Below are positions 26,507 to 34,785 of a DNA stretch of 64,000 nucleotides, piece after piece. Numbering within the stretch: position 1 is the first letter of the stretch; every line of letters starts with the position of its first letter. The notes below the pieces were generated by a model. That model did no database searches. It saw only the letters and a program-made list of their open reading frames with translations, and was not told the DNA's origin. The translations under genes were made by a program, and so were the position numbers. The stretch is taken from the NCBI GenBank assembly GCA_020639255.1, contig JACKGZ010000005.1, positions 124,001 to 188,000 on the forward strand, in the 5' to 3' direction. Source of the stretch: Phycisphaera sp. Its GTDB lineage: Bacteria > Planctomycetota > Phycisphaerae > Phycisphaerales > UBA1924.

Positions 26507-27868
26507 TCACTTGGCGATCAGGATGATGTTGCCGAGAAGGCTGATCAGGGCAATGCAGAGGGTGACGATGAAGGCGGTCATGAGCCAGGGGCGGACGTCC
26601 TGGCCCCGGGTCTGGTCGATCGGGATCTCGGCCGACTGGGCAGAAGCCTCGGCGGCCGCAACGGCGGCCAGATCGGCCTCTCCCAGGATGTCCTTGTGGG
26701 CCAGGGGCGGCTGCTCGCCCTTGTGAACCGCACGGAGGTCGATCAGCAAATCCTTGCAGGACTGATACCGCCTGGCGGGGCTCTTGGCCATCATCATCTC
26801 GATGATCTCGGAGACGCCGGCGGAGAGCTTCGGGTTCACATGATCCGGGGGGACGAGCTCGGCCTTGAGATGCTTGTGCATCACGGCTGAGGGGTTCTTG
26901 CCCTCAAAGGGCACGGCCCCCGTCACCATGTGGTAGAAGGTCGCACCCAGCGAGTAGATGTCGGCAGGCGGGCCGATCTCACGCTCGCCGCGGATCTGCT
27001 CGGGCGAGATGTAGTACGGCGTGCCGAACGCCTTGCCCGCCTCGGCCTCGGCGGCCTCCTTATCAGAGACGGCGCGGGCGAGGCCCATGTCGGCGAGCTT
27101 GACGACGCCGTCCTTCGTGATCATCACGTTCTTGGGCTTCACGTCGCGGTGGATCAGGCCCTTCTCGTGGGCGTGCAGGAGCGCCTCAGCGACCTGCATG
27201 ATGACCTCGATCGCGTCCTTCTCGGCGAACCGCTTCTGCTTAGTGATGTCGTCGTAGACGGTTCGCCCGTCGACGTATTCCATCACAAAGTAGTGGAACT
27301 CGCCCGCTTTGCCGACGTCGAACGCCTGGACGATGTTGGGGTGGTTGAGCGACGCGGCGGCCCGGCCCTCGGCGTAGAAACGCTCGATGAACTGCGGGTT
27401 GTCGCTGAACTTGCGGGGCAGCACCTTGATCGCGACGGTGCGGTCGAGCGAGAGCTGGTTGGCCTTGAAAACCGTCGCCATCGCGCCCGCGCCGAGCTTG
27501 CCGAGGATGCGGAAGCCCGGGATCTTCTGCCCCGATCGCTCGGCCTCGATGATCCGGCGGAGCCTGGCGATCTGACGCTGAGTGACGTACTGGTTGTCGA
27601 CGAGGATCTGGACGAGCGAAGCCTGGTTCGCCTCGCTGCGGAGCTGGTTGGCCTGCTCGAGGCAGTGCTGGACCTCGTCCTGTGTCGCCAGGCCCTGATC
27701 GATGACGAGCCGGCCGACGAGCGTGTCGATGTTGGTGTTGCCCTTGGCGGCCTCGTGGAGAGCCTCCTCGGCCTCCGCCACTGTCGGCGCGGGGACCGGG
27801 CGGGTCTTCCCCGAGGGGTCCTTCATGGGAGAGGTATCGTCGAGGTTGCCGTTGTGTGGTGGTGCCAT
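26507..27868 (-). CDS. Hanks-type serine/threonine kinase with MshEN-like N-domain
   Basis: A 453-residue membrane-anchored kinase. Residues 47-105 hold two helical repeats (LVGRLVIDQGLATQDEV and LVQILVDNQYVTQRQI) resembling the MshEN domain of GspE-type ATPases, which can bind cyclic-di-GMP. The kinase domain spans about 118-390: GKLGAGAMATVF, VAIK, catalytic HRDVKPKNV, then LADMGLAR where DMG replaces DFG, and GTPYYISPEQ. One span near 425-450 anchors the C-terminus. No sensor domain lies outside, so the input may come through the N-domain. It is divergent from the transporter. Confidence 0.93.
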   Translation of the reverse strand: MAPPHNGNLDDTSPMKDPSGKTRPVPAPTVAEAEEALHEAAKGNTNIDTLVGRLVIDQGLATQDEVQHCLEQANQLRSEANQASLVQILVDNQYVTQRQIARLRRIIEAERSGQKIPGFRILGKLGAGAMATVFKANQLSLDRTVAIKVLPRKFSDNPQFIERFYAEGRAAASLNHPNIVQAFDVGKAGEFHYFVMEYVDGRTVYDDITKQKRFAEKDAIEVIMQVAEALLHAHEKGLIHRDVKPKNVMITKDGVVKLADMGLARAVSDKEAAEAEAGKAFGTPYYISPEQIRGEREIGPPADIYSLGATFYHMVTGAVPFEGKNPSAVMHKHLKAELVPPDHVNPKLSAGVSEIIEMMMAKSPARRYQSCKDLLIDLRAVHKGEQPPLAHKDILGEADLAAVAAAEASAQSAEIPIDQTRGQDVRPWLMTAFIVTLCIALISLLGNIILIAK

Positions 27869-27984
27869 CGTTGTCCGAGTGCGCGGTTGATCCTCTCGCG
27901 GGTGCCCACGCTACCGAGATCGCGTGTGGCTGTCAAAGCTTAGTCCGTTCGGGAGGCCCGGTCGGATCCATCGGCCGAGGGCTC

Positions 27985-27990
27985 TATACT
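27985..27990 (+). promoter_or_regulatory. TATACT -10-like box before the APC transporter
   Basis: TATACT matches 5 of 6 consensus bases and lies 31 nt before the ATG at 28022. No good -35 box stands at 16-18 nt, so it is tentative. Confidence 0.35.
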
Positions 27991-28021
27991 CCGGCCCCGA
28001 GCGAAAGGCCCCACTCGAACG

Positions 28022-29944
28022 ATGCTCGTCACCGAATCCAGGCCAAGAAACCTCAAGTGGTTCCACGCGGGCCCGCTGCTCTACGGCGACTGGGGCACCA
28101 GCCGGCTCTATGTCCTCGGCCTGGCGTTTCTGTACACGGCCCACGCGAGCGTCCTGTATCTGGCTGCCATCGGCCTCTTGATGATCGCGGTCAGCTGGGC
28201 GTACACCATTGTCTGCAAAGCATTTCCAGACGGCGGCGGTGTCTACACCGCCGCCCGCCAACTGAGCCCCACGCTCTCGGTCGTCGGATCGACGCTCCTG
28301 CTTTCGGGCTACATCATGACCGCGGCGATCAGCGTCGTGGAGGCCTTCCACTACTTCGGCACCCCCCACTGGCTGACGCTGCCGCTCTCGCTTGTCACCC
28401 TCGCGTTTGTCGGCTTCATCAACTGGTTCGGCGCTCGAGCCGCCGGACGGTTCGCACTCATCGTGGCGTTCGTGGCCCTCGGCGTTTCGGCAGTGATGGC
28501 GGTGCTCTCGATCCCGTTCTTCATCGAGGGCCTCGGCACGATCGAGTTCTCGTTCCTGCGCGAGAGCAGCCCGGGTGAGATCTGGATTGCCTTCACAGGC
28601 ATCTGCCTGGCGCTCGCCGGTGTCGAGGCGGTCGCCAACATGACGGGCCTCATGAATCACCCCGTCGAGAAGACGGCCAAGAAGACGATCTGGCCCGTCA
28701 CGATCGAGGTGGTCGCGCTCAACATGTTCTTCGGGCTGGCGCTCGCCGGTCTGAGCTACGCGGTCGACGGGCACACGCTCGCCGAGACGCATCACCCGCA
28801 CATCCACCAGCTTGAGCAGTACGAAGCGCGGGTCGAATCGGGCGAGATTCTGCCCGAGAAGTTTGAGCAGGTGAAAGACGAAGTCGAGAAATACACCAAC
28901 GCCTCGATGCGTGTGATCGCAGGCGAGGGCGGGGAGAGGATGTTCGGCGAGCACGCCGGTGTCGTCGCCGGCAATGTCGCGGGCATCGCCTTCGGGCTCT
29001 TGCTCTTGAGCGCCACGAACACGGCGATCATGGCGATGGTCTCGGTGCTCTTTGCGATGGCGCAGGACAAGGAGCTGCCGCACAAGCTGACCAAGCTCAA
29101 CTACTCGGGCGTGCCCTGGGTAGGGCTCATTGTGTCGCTCGTCATCCCCGCGGGTGTGCTGATCATCGAGCAGGATGTGACGGTGCTCGCCAAGCTCTAC
29201 GTGCTGGGTGTGTGCGGCGCGATCACGGTGACGATGAGCTCGGTCGCGCTCAACAAGGATCTCAAACTCGGCATGCTCAGCCGGCTCGGGATCGCGGGGA
29301 TCGCGGTCTTCCTGCTGGCGGTCTCTGTCACGATCGGCGTCACGCAGTGGGTCTCGACAGCCTTCAGCGGCGGGCTCGTCGCGGTCGCGCTCGGGTCGCG
29401 GTGGGTGCTCTCGAAGCAGAAGGCCAAGGTCGTCGAGCCGATGGCGGCGCCCGACAAGGGCTGGCTCGCCGAGCTCGAGAAGCCGACGATCACGATCGAC
29501 GCGAGCCGCCCCGCGATCATGCTGGCGGCGAGGGGCCGGAACCAGTCGGAGTTCGCCGTTGACATGGCCAAGCGTCGCGGCGCGACACTATACGCGATCT
29601 ACGTCCGCTCGCTGCGCATCATGGACATCACACCTGGCCGCGTGCCAAACGTCGCGGAAGACCCGCAGGCGCAGGAAGCGCTCGGGACGACCGCGGTCCT
29701 GGCGCATGAGGCGGGCGTGCCGTTCGTGCCGATCTACGTCACAAGCCCGGAGATCACCGAGGAGATCCTCGACTACACCGTCACGCACGGGTGCGACACG
29801 CTGATCATGGGTAAGACGCAGCGCTCGTTCTTCGCCCGCAAGCTGGACGTGGACGTCGTGGGCAAGGTGGCCTCGATGCTGCCCGAGAGTGTGGCGCTGA
29901 TCACGCGTTCGGCGACCACGCCGCACGTCGCCGGCAAGGGCTGA
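28022..29944 (+). CDS. APC-family transporter fused to a universal-stress domain
   Basis: A 640-residue protein. Residues about 15-455 are an amino acid/polyamine/organocation transporter with roughly twelve spans; the charged loop at about 258-310 (HHPHIHQLEQYEARVESG) lies between spans. Residues about 485-635 resemble a UspA-type nucleotide-binding domain (ITIDASRPAIMLAARGRNQ, then VTHGCDTLIMGKTQRSFF). Such carboxy-terminal domains control transport in some APC proteins. The His/Glu-rich loop may bind metal. uvrD follows after 19 bp. Confidence 0.88.
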   Translation: MLVTESRPRNLKWFHAGPLLYGDWGTSRLYVLGLAFLYTAHASVLYLAAIGLLMIAVSWAYTIVCKAFPDGGGVYTAARQLSPTLSVVGSTLLLSGYIMTAAISVVEAFHYFGTPHWLTLPLSLVTLAFVGFINWFGARAAGRFALIVAFVALGVSAVMAVLSIPFFIEGLGTIEFSFLRESSPGEIWIAFTGICLALAGVEAVANMTGLMNHPVEKTAKKTIWPVTIEVVALNMFFGLALAGLSYAVDGHTLAETHHPHIHQLEQYEARVESGEILPEKFEQVKDEVEKYTNASMRVIAGEGGERMFGEHAGVVAGNVAGIAFGLLLLSATNTAIMAMVSVLFAMAQDKELPHKLTKLNYSGVPWVGLIVSLVIPAGVLIIEQDVTVLAKLYVLGVCGAITVTMSSVALNKDLKLGMLSRLGIAGIAVFLLAVSVTIGVTQWVSTAFSGGLVAVALGSRWVLSKQKAKVVEPMAAPDKGWLAELEKPTITIDASRPAIMLAARGRNQSEFAVDMAKRRGATLYAIYVRSLRIMDITPGRVPNVAEDPQAQEALGTTAVLAHEAGVPFVPIYVTSPEITEEILDYTVTHGCDTLIMGKTQRSFFARKLDVDVVGKVASMLPESVALITRSATTPHVAGKG

Positions 29945-29951
29945 TCGCCCC

Positions 29952-29957
29952 TACGCT
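29952..29957 (+). promoter_or_regulatory. TACGCT -10-like element of uvrD
   Basis: TACGCT ends 6 nt before the uvrD ATG and no Shine-Dalgarno intervenes, so the transcript may be leaderless despite the upstream gene ending only 19 bp away. Confidence 0.45.
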
Positions 29958-29963
29958 CAAGCG

Positions 29964-32360
29964 ATGCCCGACCTCGACGAGAAGACAGAGAACGGATCGC
30001 CTCTCCTGGATGGGTTGACGGAGGCGCAACGCGCCGCGGCCTCGGCGCTCGAGGGCCCGGTGCTGGTGCTCGCCGCGGCCGGCTCGGGCAAGACGCGCGT
30101 GATCACACGCCGGATCGCGTACCTCATCGAGCAGGGCGTGCCGGCGTGGTCGATCCTGGCGCTGACGTTCACGAACAAAGCCGCCGCCGAGATGCGTGAG
30201 CGCATCGACAAGGTCATCGCCTCGCCGGGCAACGAGGGACGCTACGCGCGCGGGCTCGTGGTCACGACGTTCCACAGCCTGTGCGCCAGGCTCCTGCGCC
30301 GGTACGCGGAAGTCTTGGGATTGAACCCGGACTACTCGATCTACGACTCGTCCGACCAGCAGGCCTTGGTGAAGCGTCTGATCGGTGAGCTCGATCTGTC
30401 GACCAGCAACTTCCCACCGAGGCAGATCCTGAGCGTGATCAGCAACGCGAAGAACCAGCTCATCGACGCGGAGATGTTCGCGGCCTCGGCGATGGATTTC
30501 TCGACGCGCAACATCGCCAAGATCTTCACGGCCTACCAGAAGGGCCTGAAGAAAGCCGGCGCGGTGGACTTCGACGACCTGCTGCTGCTGACCGCCAAGC
30601 TGCTGCGCGAGCACGCGGATGTGCGGCGTGAGTGCCAGGACCGCTGGCAATGGATGCTGATCGACGAGTACCAGGATACGAACCGCGCGCAGTTCGAGAT
30701 CGCCTCGCTCCTGGCGGGCACGCCCGAGGAACGCGGCGCCAAGCCGAACATCTTCGTGGTGGGCGACCCGGACCAGGCCATCTACGGCTGGCGCGGTGCG
30801 GACATCACGAACATCCTTGACTTCGAGGAACGCTTCCAGGGCGCTCGCGTCATCCCGCTCGGCGAGAACTTCCGCTCGACGGCTCCGATCCTGAGCGTCG
30901 CCGACACGCTGATCCGCAACAACAAGCAGCGCAAGCACAAAGACCTGTTCACGAAGCGCCCGGGCGGCGAGCGCGTGACTGTCACGCTCTGCCGCGACGA
31001 ACGCCACGAGGCGGAGATCATCACCGACTGGATGCGTGACCTGATCCAGGCGAGCGCCGACGGTGATCGCCCGATGTCGTGGAACGACTGCGCCGTGTTC
31101 TACCGCACGAACGCGTTGTCACGCGTGGTCGAGGACCAGCTGCGCCGGGCGCAGGTGCCGTATGTCGTCGTGCGCGGGACGGCGTTCTACCAACGCGAGG
31201 AGATCAAGACGGCTCTGGCGTACCTGCGCGTCGTGGCGAACTCCGACGACGACGTCTCGCTCCTGCGCGTGATCAACACGCCTGCTCGCGGCATCGGCAA
31301 AGCTGCCCTCGGGCTCCTGCAGACCTTCGCGGCGGACCGCGGTCTCTCTCTCTTCGCGGCTCTCCGCCGCGCGGACGAGGTCTCGGCGCTCTCGTCACGC
31401 GCCAAGAACGCGGTGAAGGAGTTCGTCTCGACCGTGGACCACTGGAACGGCGCGGGCAGCTTCATGGGCGCGAGCATCCCGGGCTCGTTGCGGGATCTTG
31501 CCGAGCGAGTGATCACGGAGTCGGGGCTCGAGTCGCACTACAAGGCGCAGGCCGCCAAGAACGAGGCCGATGAAGACCGGCTCGACAACCTCGCCGAGCT
31601 CGTGTCGTCGGCGGCGGAGTTCGAGGAGAACTACGACCCCGCGGACGACCCGATGCAGTTCGACGCGGCGGTCGCGGGCGTGGGATCAGAGGAGCCGCAC
31701 ATGCTGGCGCTCCTGCGCGCGTACCTGGAATCGGTCGCGCTGGTCGCCGACGCGGACGCCGCGGACTCGGAGACGGGCGCCGTCACACTCATGACACTTC
31801 ACGCGGCCAAGGGTCTGGAGTTCCCGATCGTCGGCATGATCGGGCTCGAGGAGAACGTGCTCCCCCACTCGCGGGCGCACACGTCCGATCACGAACTCGA
31901 AGAGGAACGACGGCTCTGTTTCGTGGGCATCACGCGCGCGATGGAGCATCTGCACATGACCGCGGCTAAGTACCGCACGGTCCGGGGCATCTCCGAGCGC
32001 ACCATCGCCAGCCGATTCCTCGACGAACTCGGCAGCGAGCACGTGCACATGGTCGACCGCTCCGACTCGCTCGGCGGCTTCGGTCCGACCTCGGGCACGG
32101 GCGAGAGCTGGGACGACGAGTACGCGCAGGTGCCAAAGGTGCGCGCCTACGACTCGGCCCGTGAGGTGCAGCGCGCCAAAGAGGGCAGCCGGATGGCATC
32201 GGGCCTGCGCGAGGGCGCGATGGTGCGACACCCGCGGTTCGGAGTGGGCAAGATCGTCAACGTGACAGGCGGCTCGAACGCACGCGCCAAGATCGATTTC
32301 CGCACGGTCGGCGTCAAGACGCTGGTGCTGGAGTACGCAAGGCTTGAGCCGCTGGATTAA
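29964..32360 (+). CDS. UvrD/PcrA-family DNA helicase
   Basis: A 798-residue superfamily 1A helicase that unwinds DNA in excision repair and clears stalled polymerase. Motif I AAAGSGKTRV is at 37-46. Motif II IDEYQDTNRAQF, the VGDPDQAIYGWRGA motif and the later TLHAAKGLEFP and FVGITRAM motifs are all present. The C-terminus (MVRHPRFGVGKIVNVTGG) is the Tudor-like, polymerase-binding domain of PcrA/UvrD. Residues 580-600 are acidic. PcrA and UvrD are not told apart here. It ends 4 bp into the convergent ATP-grasp gene. Confidence 0.95.
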   Translation: MPDLDEKTENGSPLLDGLTEAQRAAASALEGPVLVLAAAGSGKTRVITRRIAYLIEQGVPAWSILALTFTNKAAAEMRERIDKVIASPGNEGRYARGLVVTTFHSLCARLLRRYAEVLGLNPDYSIYDSSDQQALVKRLIGELDLSTSNFPPRQILSVISNAKNQLIDAEMFAASAMDFSTRNIAKIFTAYQKGLKKAGAVDFDDLLLLTAKLLREHADVRRECQDRWQWMLIDEYQDTNRAQFEIASLLAGTPEERGAKPNIFVVGDPDQAIYGWRGADITNILDFEERFQGARVIPLGENFRSTAPILSVADTLIRNNKQRKHKDLFTKRPGGERVTVTLCRDERHEAEIITDWMRDLIQASADGDRPMSWNDCAVFYRTNALSRVVEDQLRRAQVPYVVVRGTAFYQREEIKTALAYLRVVANSDDDVSLLRVINTPARGIGKAALGLLQTFAADRGLSLFAALRRADEVSALSSRAKNAVKEFVSTVDHWNGAGSFMGASIPGSLRDLAERVITESGLESHYKAQAAKNEADEDRLDNLAELVSSAAEFEENYDPADDPMQFDAAVAGVGSEEPHMLALLRAYLESVALVADADAADSETGAVTLMTLHAAKGLEFPIVGMIGLEENVLPHSRAHTSDHELEEERRLCFVGITRAMEHLHMTAAKYRTVRGISERTIASRFLDELGSEHVHMVDRSDSLGGFGPTSGTGESWDDEYAQVPKVRAYDSAREVQRAKEGSRMASGLREGAMVRHPRFGVGKIVNVTGGSNARAKIDFRTVGVKTLVLEYARLEPLD

Positions 32361-33211
32361 CGGCTGATCGCGTTCTTGACCGCATCAACAAACGCCTTCT
32401 GTGCGGTCTCGGACTGCAGCAGAAAGAGCGAGGGCTCGATGAGTTCGAGCTCGGAGATCAGGCGCGAGCCGTCGCCATCGCGCATCGTGTCGAGACGTGC
32501 GTACATGACGGGCTCGGGGAGCAGTTCGAGTGCCCGCCCGAGCATGTCGCGCTCTTCGTCGGTGACGGGCAGCTCGCCCGAGACGCTCTCGTCGTCACCC
32601 TGAAAGCGCGGCTTCTTCTCGATCACGTGCGAGCACGAGCCGTTGATGAAGATCGTTGATCGCTCGCCACCGGATTCGACGCTCTTCAGGTAGGGTTGGA
32701 TCATCATGTCGCGGTGCGGCGTGTGCCGGAGCAGGAAAGCATCGGCTTGAAGAAAGGCATCGGCGCCGAAGCGGAATGTTTCGTTGCTGCCCGCGGAGAT
32801 CGCCGGCTTGATAACGATGTCGTCCCAGCCCTTCCCATCCAGCAGCGCTTCGAGCGGGAGCTCGTTCTCTCGATCGATAAACACCGTCGGCACGATGGGC
32901 AATCCCGCCGATTCGAGCTGGGTCAGGTAGCGTTTGTGAATGTTCCATCGCACGATCTCTGGATGGTTCTCGAGATGTGTCCGGCTCTCGGCGAGTTCGA
33001 TCCACTGCAGGAACTGGTCCGCGTCCAAGTAGTAATCCCAGGTCGAGCGGATCACACAAAGGTCGAACGCCGACCAATCCTCGGTGGCGTCGTTCCAAGC
33101 GGCGTGCTGAGCATCCACGCCTGCACTGTGCAACAGTTCAAGCATCAGATCCGCATCTGGATCCGGTTCGGGCATGATCAGACAGGTGACGAGTCCGACG
33201 CGAGCACTCAT
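32357..33211 (-). CDS. ATP-grasp ligase-like protein
   Basis: A 284-residue enzyme of the ATP-grasp fold related to glutathione synthetase/RimK. Key segments are VIRSTWDYYL near 53-62, IVRWNIHKRYLTQL near 84-97, VIKPAISAGSNETFR for nucleotide binding, and a C-terminal ELELIEPSLFLLQ motif with the metal ligands. It should form an amide or thioester bond using ATP; the substrate is unknown. The ATG at 33211 overlaps the stop of the upstream NTPase by 4 bp, which fixes the start and rules out a longer form. Confidence 0.82.
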   Translation of the reverse strand: MSARVGLVTCLIMPEPDPDADLMLELLHSAGVDAQHAAWNDATEDWSAFDLCVIRSTWDYYLDADQFLQWIELAESRTHLENHPEIVRWNIHKRYLTQLESAGLPIVPTVFIDRENELPLEALLDGKGWDDIVIKPAISAGSNETFRFGADAFLQADAFLLRHTPHRDMMIQPYLKSVESGGERSTIFINGSCSHVIEKKPRFQGDDESVSGELPVTDEERDMLGRALELLPEPVMYARLDTMRDGDGSRLISELELIEPSLFLLQSETAQKAFVDAVKNAISR

Positions 33212-34746
33212 GCCGGGCCGATGCCGCGGTAGAGTTGCTGCACGCGCTCGGCTTGCTGACGCCGGACCGATTCGAGCACGAGCCTCGGCACGCGGAACGA
33301 CTGCTCCTGCGACGTCACGTTCGAGCAGTGCTCGTTCAGGCACGCGTACAGGAACTTGAACGCGTCGCGCGGCTGGTGCATCTGCTCAAGTGCATCGACC
33401 AAGTCCTGACGCGTCACGTCCTCGGCGAACAAATCAAGCAGCGCGATCGGCTGGGCCCCCTCGGCCAGGCACGCGGCGAGGCGCGCCTCGCAGAGGTCAT
33501 AGAGCGTCGGGCCCGACCAAGTGAGGCGTTCGACAAGGTTCTGCTTGTCGAGGCGTGCTTCCTGGAAGAAGCTCGACGATTCCTTGAAGAGCGCGTGGCG
33601 CAGCTCGATGGGCAGCAGCATCTTGATGCCGAGGCCTTCCTGCTGGAGGAACTTGTTGTTGAACATGGGCCAGACGACGGCCCGCATGCGGTTGGCGTCG
33701 CCGTTGATGAGCGTGGGTTCGTCGACGCGGTCGACGACGACGACAATCGCTTGATAGCCGAAGCCCGCGATCGCCTGGCGGAACTTCGCCAAGAGCGCGT
33801 AGCGGGTGTCGTCGGAGTCGGTCGTCGGGAGCGAGCCGCTGCGTAGGACCGCGGGGTCGATCTGGCGGAGCGACTGGATGTAGCTGAGGTCCGAGCGTGT
33901 CGATGAACGGATCTGTCGACGCACGCGCCGCACAAGACGCTTCATCGCCAATGCGTCCCAGAGGACGCGTTTGAGCAGGAATACGAACCAGAGCAGAACC
34001 GATCCGAAGAAAAGACCCTGCCACAACAGGTTGTCGTAGTCACCCTTCAGGAGGATGAACGCGACGAGCACGCCCGCGGGCAGAAGCCAGCCCGCGTAGG
34101 CCAGGGCGCTCCAGACGAGCCTCGGCAGGGGCAGCGGCAGCCGCAATGCGCGGCGGAGCTTGGCAGTGCGTTCGTGCGCGCGGTCGGGACGGTCATAGAG
34201 CGACTGCAGCAGGAGCAAGTCCTTGCGGCTCGTCGGGTCGAGGCCACGCGCCGTGCGCCGGACGTGCTCGCCCAGATCCTGCGATCGACCCGACGCGGTC
34301 TCGCCGATGATACCGTCGACGACACCGGGCACGCTGCGCATCAGGATGCCGTCGATGTGGTCGACGAGCCTGATGCGTGAGAGGCAGTCCTGGATGTCCC
34401 CCCCGCCGCCGTAGCGCTGGTGGAACTGATCGAGGAGCGTGTTGAGCTCGTCATAGGCAACGAGCATGACCTTCTTCTCGGGGTTGGCCCGGTTGTGCTC
34501 GGCGATCCGGCGCGCGATCTGCATGCGGATCGCGGTCTTGCCCGAGCCCTTCTCGCCGAACACGATCGACGTAGACGGATACTCGAGCCTGCCGATGATC
34601 TTCTCGAAGTCGGAGTGCGCAGCCTTGGGCCTGCCCGCGGCGTCGAGCTGCGAGAGTCGGCTGAACACCGCGTCCTGGCGTGCTTCCTCGCCCCGGAAAG
34701 GGTTCTCGACGATGGACCAGTGATCGAAGAACTGCTGCAGATTCAT
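33208..34746 (-). CDS. membrane-inserted P-loop NTPase
   Basis: A 512-residue protein of unusual build. The start FFDHWSIVENPFRGEEARQ recalls ExeA/MCM-like AAA proteins. Walker A GEKGSGKT is at 64-71. Two membrane spans follow at about 211-233 and 240-263. The Walker B-like IVVVVDRVDEP at 334-344 lies after them, so the nucleotide site would be built from segments on both sides of the membrane hairpin. The C-terminal 150 residues are helical. GGCGGAGGC precedes the ATG. It is coupled to the ATP-grasp gene by a 4-bp overlap. Confidence 0.75.
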   Translation of the reverse strand: MNLQQFFDHWSIVENPFRGEEARQDAVFSRLSQLDAAGRPKAAHSDFEKIIGRLEYPSTSIVFGEKGSGKTAIRMQIARRIAEHNRANPEKKVMLVAYDELNTLLDQFHQRYGGGGDIQDCLSRIRLVDHIDGILMRSVPGVVDGIIGETASGRSQDLGEHVRRTARGLDPTSRKDLLLLQSLYDRPDRAHERTAKLRRALRLPLPLPRLVWSALAYAGWLLPAGVLVAFILLKGDYDNLLWQGLFFGSVLLWFVFLLKRVLWDALAMKRLVRRVRRQIRSSTRSDLSYIQSLRQIDPAVLRSGSLPTTDSDDTRYALLAKFRQAIAGFGYQAIVVVVDRVDEPTLINGDANRMRAVVWPMFNNKFLQQEGLGIKMLLPIELRHALFKESSSFFQEARLDKQNLVERLTWSGPTLYDLCEARLAACLAEGAQPIALLDLFAEDVTRQDLVDALEQMHQPRDAFKFLYACLNEHCSNVTSQEQSFRVPRLVLESVRRQQAERVQQLYRGIGPA

Positions 34747-34785
34747 GCCGCCTCCGCCAGGGTCCCCGCTCCTCTTACAGGGTAC

